DNA of 64,000 nucleotides from Echinarachnius parma (taxonomy: Eukaryota; Echinodermata; Echinoidea; Clypeasteroida; Echinarachniidae): positions 186,001 to 250,000 of the forward strand of contig JBAMJV010004014.1 in assembly GCA_037951105.1 (NCBI GenBank), written 5' to 3'. Shown piece by piece: positions 56,842 through 64,000 of the stretch; the first letter of the stretch is position 1, and every line of letters begins with the position of its first letter. Made by a program: the position numbers and the translations under genes. The notes below the pieces were generated by a model that was not told where the DNA came from, did not search any database, and saw only the letters and a list, made by a program, of their open reading frames with translations.

Positions 56842-56952
56842 TTATTGTTAAGTTCCATCATACCATCCAAACATAACTCATTATTACATGTATAGGAACA
56901 AATCATATTTCAATTAAAAACTGGAAAATATGTATAGTTGAATGCACGATAC

Positions 56953-57085
56953 CTGTTATAGATAAATAGACCGATTTCTCAGGCAGACATGCATGAGCGA
57001 AATCATGCATGAAACATAGCAGCGTCATTGTCAATACCAGCTGCCGCCAGGTCCTGTGTGATTGTGGCGCCATAATGTCTGACAT
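56953..57085 (-). CDS. Candidate signal-peptide exon
   Basis: ATG at 57085 opens MSDIMAPQSHRTWRQLVLTM, then TLLCFMHDFAHACLPEKS. The hydrophobic LVLTMTLLCFMHDF core followed by A-H-A-C looks like a signal peptide and cleavage site. At ATAACAG|GTATCG a phase-1 donor would end the exon, compatible with the phase-1 FN3 exons further along the minus strand. However, the FN3 exon at 42.2-42.6 kb already has its own signal peptide, and the donor is moderate. It may be a separate gene, an alternative first exon, or chance. Confidence 0.3.
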
Positions 57086-57531
57086 GAATACTGGATCGGA
57101 AAAGGAACAAGCCGAGATGAGTCTCGTTTAGAATTGAGATAGGTTAACACTTGTTGGTAAGCTTTGTGGAAATTCCCAACAGTGTAGGTTTTATTCGATC
57201 TGTAAATACAAACGTAATGCACAGAAAATAACACACTTTGAGTTATTTCGTTCATCGGTACACTTCTCCGTCTGACCTGTTTTGTTATTTCTTGTAAACA
57301 CAATCGATTCAGAAGTAAAACAAATAAATTTAGCGTTTATTTTCTTTTGCAAATGAATCTTAAAAACAATCTATAATGGAGTGGTCACACGATACTTGCG
57401 ACGACCTGCAACAGCTTGCGATTGGTCACGTGCACATATGAAAGGCGGATTTTGCCAAAGTCTGTAATACATCACCGCCCTGTACAAACTCACTGCAGAT
57501 ATACAATACAAACACTAAAAAATGTTCCGCA

Positions 57532-58490
57532 ATAAGCCAGTTCGTAATTAGACTATGGAGCTTGGGTGACGACAGAGGGCGTAGTCCGATATTCCATCAA
57601 CGGGCGATCAACGTACAGTAAAGTGTATGGTAGTATGTCATATTACCGGATAATTTTAGTTTGACAGCATAAAACAAACATTAGATGCATAAAATCAAAG
57701 TGGAAATTATACGAGCAGCTGTATAAACTCATAAAGAACACATTTGATGTAAAGTATATTCAAGAATTTACCGATTTTTCTCCATATCAACTTTCTTGTA
57801 ATCATCTTTCTTGTGAATGATCCAGGTGAATCATTCACGCGCAATAATGGTACAAGGCGGGCGATAAGCATACCGCCCATTCGTACAATGTACCGTTCAA
57901 AATTGAACGCTTTGTTTTAGGACGCCATCGGCAAGAAAAACAGACGGGATATAATATTTATTTCTACATGTTGCGGTCTTCAAAACAAGAAAGTCGGTAA
58001 TCATTATCAATTTATATAAATTGTGGATCACATAAACGACATTTTGTTTGCATTTTCTAATAAATGGAGAGAGAAATCAGACGGCAAAAACTGTTTTTGC
58101 GTTGGATAGTCCAGCAAGCGGAAGACGATAATCTCCGCACAATGCTATGTACACCTACGTGTGTACATATCCAGTGCGTGCTAGCCAGGCCAAGCAAGGC
58201 TCGGTGAAATTATTGATCAATAAATATCATCATTACACATGAATAACACATTCTATCAAACCGGTTCTTGTTCTATGAAATAGTACATATTATGCTATTA
58301 ACCTTTGATGTGGTGAATACAAAAACGATGGGCTTATTTTGATCCTGATCCAGATTTTAAAAACGTAAACAAATAATTCGCATTCAATTGCACGTGTGGC
58401 TTCTTTGATTCTCACGATCGATGGAATATCAGAATACCCGGAAGTAAATACGCGCATGCGCAGATTGTAACTACGAACTGGCTTATTCAA
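57532..58490. mobile_element. Nested element with AATAAGCCAGTTCGTA ends
   Basis: AATAAGCCAGTTCGTAATTA at the left is complementary to TAACTACGAACTGGCTTATT at the right, about 960 bp apart. There is no coding potential beyond chance frames, and no target duplication was found. Confidence 0.65.
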
Positions 58491-58555
58491 GGATGAGCGT
58501 TAATATCTCTCTGCTCTTATATTGATATGGTCTTGATGCACAAATTATGTAATAA

Positions 58556-58602
<47 letters not shown>

Positions 58603-58620
58603 CTAATAATAATAATAATT
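58556..58620 (+). repeat. (CTA)n then (AAT)n microsatellite
   Basis: About 15 uninterrupted CTA units are followed by CTCCTAATAATAATAATAAT. They sit at the 3' end of the adjacent LINE fragment. Confidence 0.95.
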
Positions 58621-58845
58621 ATAATACAGTAATATTGATAATTATAACAATAATATTATTTAATAATAAGTAATAATACAAGTAGTTCGTATTTATACAG
58701 CGCCTAAAAGCCTCTAAGCGTCAGACCCACATTGTACACATCCTCTACTCCCCGAGGAGCATGCTTAGCGATGGGCTACCCTATTTGTGCACCAAGCTTA
58801 TATGAAATTAGCCTGAGTATGGAGCCATATCAATGACAAATGTTG
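58621..58845 (-). mobile_element. CR1-like LINE 3' end fragment
   Basis: TATTTATACAGCGCCTAAAA with an AATAATAATA tract to its left has the same layout as the 3' end of the LINE at 28284 (AATAATAATAAACG then TATTTTATAGCGCATTTC). It carries untranslated sequence only. Confidence 0.6.
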
Positions 58846-59005
58846 CAAAATATAAACATAGGACGTGGTGCAAGCTTTTGGCTTTTAGCTCATACAAATA
58901 CCCCAATGGGCCAAATATAAATTACCGCGGTAAACAAGGTAGACAAACAACAAAAATAATAACTGCATGGGACATGAAGGAGAATCTTGGGCGCAAGAGC
59001 CGAGA

Positions 59006-59050
59006 CCCCCCCCCCCCCCCCTCCCCCCCCCCCCGCCCCCCCCCCCCCCC
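59006..59050. repeat. Interrupted C tract
   Basis: C16, T, C12, G and C15 follow in sequence. The proline-rich and glycine-rich open frames across it are artefacts. Confidence 0.9.
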
Positions 59051-59172
59051 TTCGTTGTCATGTGGATGCCGATCCCAATCATGACAATACACATCTGTCG
59101 GTTGAATACCTCCCTTTCAATGGTGAGGGTGTGTAATGAGAATAAATAACTTTTCATGAAAAGCAGAAATAT

Positions 59173-59402
59173 CTAGAGGCTTGCCTGGAGTATTCAGGAT
59201 AAATCATTGTCTACCAAACAATGCATCGTTGCCATGGATACAATTTCAATAGGTCACCGCAATTACCGCATGCGATGAGACTTGCCTGAAGTATTCAGGA
59301 TTAAGTATTGTCTACCAAACCATGCATATTTGCCATGGATACAATTTCAATAGGACAATAGGGCGAGCTGCAGCCACCGCGATAACCGCAATCACCGCAT
59401 GC
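59173..59402 (+). repeat. Tandem duplication, two units of about 105 bp
   Basis: GCTTGCCTGGAGTATTCAGG and ACTTGCCTGAAGTATTCAGG start the two units. Both contain TTGCCATGGATACAATTTCA followed by ATAGG and end in a CCGC-ACCGCATGC segment. The second is lengthened by a CTGCAGCCACCGCGATAACC insert. Confidence 0.8.
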
Positions 59403-59809
59403 TCTCTCTCTCTTCTATTGTTTTGATCGCAACGGATTTTGAACCGATTTTTTGATGTTTAAAAACCTTGCGACGGGACTTGCGATGGGAACCTGCCGTC
59501 GCAAGAGAACACACGGCGCATGCGTTCCACGTGACCGGTTGTGCTATTGTTTGATCAAAAACCCAAAACCGGGCTTATAATGCTTATTAAGCACGATAAA
59601 TCACATGTAAGGTTTATTTTAGCCGAAATGTAATACACAAAACCTATTTATGGCTATAATTGGGAATTAGACCAAATTTATTGCGATATTTGCATTCTGT
59701 TGTAACGTCAAGTTATTTCGAACATGATCGGCCCTTCATAAGTTCTATTGTCTTGTTGCAGGCTGTTGCAGGTCGTCGCAAGCCCCGTGTGACCACTCCA
59801 TTAACAATT

Positions 59810-62400
59810 CATTCCTGTGATCGATTCAAAGTTGACATCGATCAATATATAATGTATTATAGTACTGTATCAATAATTGATCGATTAACTCATCTGATCG
59901 ATACCAACTTTACATCTAAGAATACTATCGATAAATGATCAATCGATCACTCAACAAGTTTTATCTTCGGAATCGATGGTTCAATCTCTACTAATATTCA
60001 ACTGGATATTTATCAATTTTTACTGAAAAACCTAAATATCACAGACATATTTCAGCCTAATGAACTCCATAAAGTAATATACTTCATAAGTAGACAAACT
60101 TAAATAGTTAAATCAATCCTGGAAATATTGTCCAAGTGTTGCAGACAAAATTGCATATTAAATACTTGTCTAACCTACACACAAATATCCCTGCACGATA
60201 TTCAATGTACAATCAAATTCAACTTAATCTGAGTAAATTCTCTGACGTGTTCTTTTACAGTTACTGATAGAAAAACCCCTAGCTTAAATCGAGCGACAAT
60301 AATTCGCCTTACGCAAAGCAGTAATGCATATGTATATCAAAGGTTAAAGTGATGCCTGTAAAGTGTCAGATATTGCACAAAATGACATTTGAGACTTATC
60401 AATATCAATATCATTGTAAAATACAATTGAAAGATTTGTGAAAGTTTGAAAGAAAACGAACACTGTTTACCTAGTGAAAAAAACGAATATTGAGTTCATA
60501 TTTTATCACCGAATACTGATGGTCTGCCATACTTCTGTCACAGTAATGAATGATCCGTTTGAGATATTCGCACCCTTGTATTTTTACACACGTAGTACAT
60601 AATTCATAGAATTTGAACTCGCTCGGCTCAAAGTTCAATCTCCGGAATGTTTCTCACGGGTGCTGCATGCGGACGTTCTCAGCTGAGACATTGTACTTTT
60701 TTTCAATTGCGTTGATTAACGCTTTAGAAATAATGATTTTCAATGATAATTATCTTCATACTAAAGGGACATTTGAAAAAATCAAACCCTATTTTATTCT
60801 TCTCTTACCATAAGCTAAACAACACGGTAGAAGAGAAACGAGGAAGCTCCAAGTAATTTTCGTGGATTTGGACACTTTACAGGTATGACTTTAATCAAAT
60901 ATGATGCTGAACTTAAGAGTTTGTGTTTTCTTTGACTCAATGCACTTATTTTAAATGCAAATTCTACTAAAATACAACATTCTTCTTAGAGATTATTTAT
61001 CCTAAAAATCATAGCCAAATAATTCCAATAATGGAATTACCTTTTAAACAACTGCAAATTCTGGGCTAAATGTCATATTTTCATCTTTAAATCTGTACAT
61101 GCATCACAATTAGCCAAATGCACTATTCAAATTAATCACATATGACAGTGCTAAATATAAACATCAAAATTCCACTTTAGTTTAGAGCAACTTTCAGAAA
61201 CTGTTCATAATCAATCACTCTAAATACAATATCATCTAATTTTGCGAAGAGAATTTCTAACTTGTAAATTCACCATTGTCAACTTCTCAAATGAGCCATA
61301 TTCTGTTATCTGACATTATTTGAGTATTTATAGAAATGTTCCTTCAAAATTCTTTATCATCCAAACATGAATTATGTGTATTGGCAACACAAAAATACGG
61401 ACGTAAATTAATTAAAATATCTTGGCTAACTTCAGCCTGTTTTCACGTGTACATTCTAACTCATATTCTTGACTATATTTTTCACCATAATCTTCCTTTG
61501 CGAAAACACATCATTCACACATTATCTAAAATAAGATATAATTAATCTATTAAACTTACTTCTGTGACGGGATACAAATAAACCTGCTGAAACATGCCGA
61601 AATGACTGACTCACTTCGTACACTGTCATCACCGTGCGAGAAACATAAGAATGACAATTAATTAGGGACGTCGTATTTTTACCAACTCGGAGAATCTTCT
61701 ATGGTGTCTTTAAGAATATCACAAAATAAAAAACATACAAATAATACCGTATCTCTCATAACAATAATGTGACCCGTCCTACGTAGAAGAACCAGAAGTC
61801 GACAAAGTTGATTTTCTGGATTTGTATTTAGTTCGATTCAGCAATATCTAAGCTTTAATATGATATAAAGTTTGTCTCACAATGATTCTGCAACGCGGAG
61901 TTATTGACGCTTTTCTAAGGCAAATATTGAACGGTCTGGAAATAAGATGCCGAGAAAATAGCTCAAGAAACTTTACATCCATTTCGAAAGTGAAATTAGC
62001 GTTTTAAGCAGGCCATAAATGAACCGATTGCATGAATAGAATGTCGTAGCAACCTTTTTTCAATTTTCTTGAAAACTTGCATATCAGTAAATATGTATGA
62101 TATACACCTTCCCTCCAGAAACTGTTGAATATTATCCATGCATTGTAGAGATATGAACAGATTTAATTACAATTTAAGTGGGTTTGGAACGATAAACTGT
62201 ACACATCGAGCACATGATACAATAGCGAGCACTTTCAGGTAACAAAAGGGATTCCGCTCTGGCTCTGTTTATTGTTCGATTAATCGGTATTGACTGGCAG
62301 TTTGATTTTAGGAATGCAAACTTGCGTCTGGTGCGTAATGTAAAAACTATTACAAAGAACAGTATGTTGATACGCGAAAAGTAAAACGGGGTATCGAAGC
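59810..62400. other. AT-rich sequence without supported genes
   Basis: A cluster of overlapping ATCGAT and TGATCGAT palindromes lies at 59818-59950. At about 60350-60455 there is an inverted, diverged copy of about 49062-49174 (GTAAAGTGTCAGATATTGCA; GATTTGTGAAAGTTTGAAAG). The remainder shows no frame with domain or splice support. Confidence 0.5.
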
Positions 62401-64000
62401 TAGACATGTTGGAGGGGGAGGCCCCAGGTACCAAAGGGGGAGGGGGGGGGGGGGGATCCGTTGGTACAGGGTTTGTTTTCGTTCTTTTGGCGGGGATGCC
62501 CGGGGATGTCCCTTAGAAAATTTTGAAACAGGTGTCTAAGTAACGGAGGCGAGCCTCGGTCAACTTCAAAATGAGGGTATATAAAAGAGTGGGATTGTGC
62601 TTTAGCCAACTTAAAACAAGCTCTAAATAGCGTTTTTTTTTTGTTTTTTTGGTGGTGTGGGGGGGGGGGGTATGCCTTATTATAAAATTATTATGAACTA
62701 CTTAAATATTTAGTACGACAAATTAATTCTACATACAATTAATGAATGTTATGTTACAGGGCCCAATTTATTTAATCTTACTCACACTCAACCAGTGGTG
62801 TACATAGTGTATGAGGTTGGAGGGGGGGGGGGGGGGGGGGGGGGGAGTGGGTGTGCAGTTAATTGGATAGGACTTGGGTCGTATTGTCATAAACATACTT
62901 TGTCAAACTCAATAGGGCCACTATACAATGGAGGCCATTTGGATTACTAATCTCCGTGCAAGCGACCGCGCAGTCAAAGGGATTAAAGAATCTCGATGTG
63001 CGCTGGCCGCTCTTGACGGCTATTAAACGAGATTCCAACTTAGCACAAAGGGGTTGTTAAGAGGCGGAGCTTAATATCGATCGCTTTTAGTGGCAAATAA
63101 TTTTGGAACGCAAACTTTTCAAACCTGCAAAAAACATGCTTCAAAACTCTGCTTAATTTGTACCTTTCCACTGGATATTTTTACTGGATATTTTGTGTAC
63201 CGGTAGAACAGATATCAGGGAAATGCATGAGGCAATAATATTTTTTTTTCACTTTTTCATGCAATTTCAAATCAATCGTGATTTCTGAGGTTCGACATCT
63301 TGCGACTTCTGGCTCCTTTGCGGATGGCGAGGCACAATTAAACTACCATAAATTACCGGGAAAATCCTTCTTTTTGTAATTTTGCAAAACTCAAATTTGC
63401 TACCAAAACAAATACAATGCATGGATCCGCACGTATAAAATTGTTAGTTAGGCCAAAGAGTTTTCATAGATTCATTTATTTCTGACAGCCAGTCTATGGT
63501 ACAGACCTACATTTTGCTTCAATTTCAAATACTATAAACATATCAGTAAATCGTTGAGTATATGAACAAACGATCTTAATCCACATATAATAAATTCATT
63601 CAAACTCGAAATGTTGTTCTATAAAATAATATATACACAATGTTCATCGAAATAATTCACCGTTCCGTTATTCAACGTTATTGTGGTGTGCGTGAACACG
63701 GAACTGCAATACGAAATAAATCTACACAGCTCAGCTCTGTCTGATTTAGTACAATACGTTATAACCCAAGAAATTAATAGAGTATGCAATTTACGAGAAT
63801 CACATTCCAGTCGTATTCATTCATTTATTGTGCAGTCTCGTCATCCAGTGAAAGAATAGTTAATATAATACACGACGTACATATACATGTATTATATCCT
63901 TCATTAATGAAATTTTGTTCAGTGATTGGTTTACATAGCGTCATGTGACCAAACATAGTAATGCCTATGAAGAAAAATGTGCTATCCGTGACGTCATTCA
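62401..64000. other. Right end of window: G tracts and unannotated sequence
   Basis: G tracts occur at about 62442-62453 and 62822-62845. The second follows AACCAGTGGTGTACATAGTG, which resembles the CAGTGGCGTA left ends of the hAT-like elements. Its right end was not found. No coding evidence exists to 64000. Confidence 0.5.

Larger units (their letters stand above)
49487..56845 (+). mobile_element. Young non-autonomous LTR retrotransposon (Ty3-like, LARD type)
   Basis: A complete element of TTAT-flanked structure (49487-49490 and 56842-56845) has LTRs of about 1055 bp starting TGTTAC and ending GTAACA. A primer-binding site lies two bases inside the 5' LTR and a polypurine tract abuts the 3' LTR. 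Internal DNA is only 2961 bp. I find no protease, reverse transcriptase, RNase H or integrase motif in any frame, so it must depend on enzymes supplied by another element. The LTRs differ at roughly eight positions outside the fold-back insertion. A leucine-type primer and a 4-bp duplication fit Ty3/gypsy ancestry, but this is inferred. Confidence 0.9.
57376..59804. mobile_element. TIR-bounded DNA element, about 2.4 kb, TGGTCACACG ends
   Basis: The left end ATGGAGTGGTCACACGATAC continues TTGCGACGACCTGCAACAGC. The right end carries the complement, GCTGTTGCAGGTCGTCGCAA then CGTGTGACCACTCCAT. The arms match over about 45 bp with a few differences, and TA flanks both ends. No transposase frame is seen. 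The interior holds another nested TIR pair (57532-58490), a (CTA)n microsatellite, a LINE 3' end, a C tract and a tandem duplication. Near the right end, TTGCGACGGGACTTGCGATG repeats the theme of the arms. The TIRs recall Harbinger-like MITEs, but the duplication looks like TA and not TTA. Confidence 0.75.

Noticed and set aside
58833-59157. Proline-rich and glycine-rich frames
   Set aside because: They result from a C/G homopolymer tract.

Overview
This is animal nuclear DNA, not bacterial or phage. Genes are sparse and split into exons with long introns, and the window is full of degenerate non-LTR retrotransposons, MITEs, minisatellites and homopolymer tracts. Extracellular FN3 exons with matching phase-1 splice junctions and a Golgi-type alpha-1,3-fucosyltransferase fit a metazoan. 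The mixture of TTAA-, TA-, TTA- and 8-bp-duplicating MITEs, and a fold-back element resembling the sea-urchin TU elements, makes a marine invertebrate deuterostome (echinoderm or similar) my best guess. That assignment is inference; the sequence does not prove it.

Layout. 0-7.4 kb: an L1-type reverse-transcriptase fragment, a TTAA MITE, a 2.7-kb minisatellite of 63- and 56-bp units, an 860-bp hAT-type element with a perfect 8-bp target duplication, and an L1-type ORF1. 7.9-9.7 kb: two opposed TTAA MITEs around a tandem duplication and a GCCCGAAT-rich array. 11.8-13.5 kb (minus): a fucosyltransferase-like (GT10) coding region broken by two frameshifts. 15.6-22.8 kb: long-arm TTAA MITEs, LINE fragments, a four-unit tandem repeat of about 356 bp carrying octamer and CRE-like motifs, and a fold-back MITE. 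22.8-42.6 kb (minus): a probable secreted or receptor gene; its signal-peptide/FN3 exon lies at 42.2-42.6 kb, with further FN3 exons at 32.5 and 27.1 kb and a possible exon at 22.8 kb. Its introns hold a decayed CR1-like LINE (28.3-31.1 kb), a broken LINE with ORF1 and endonuclease (35.4-39.7 kb), several datable MITE insertions and two decayed FN3 copies.

44.1-47.1 kb is an array of eight near-identical tRNA-Gly(TCC)-like genes in 403-bp units, three on the minus strand and five on the plus strand, diverging from a sharp inversion point. 49.5-56.8 kb is a young LTR retrotransposon with nearly identical LTRs, a primer-binding site, a polypurine tract and a 4-bp target duplication, but no recognisable gag-pol. 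A 2.27-kb fold-back element made of about 40 copies of a GATATC-centred palindrome sits inside its 3' LTR. 57.4-59.8 kb is a TIR-bounded DNA element, and 59.8-64 kb holds no gene I can support.

The genes do not form a pathway. The clearest content of the window is a record of nested transposition: four insertions can be read precisely, three because an empty site is still present elsewhere in the window (another repeat copy or the other LTR), and one because removing the insert rejoins a reading frame.
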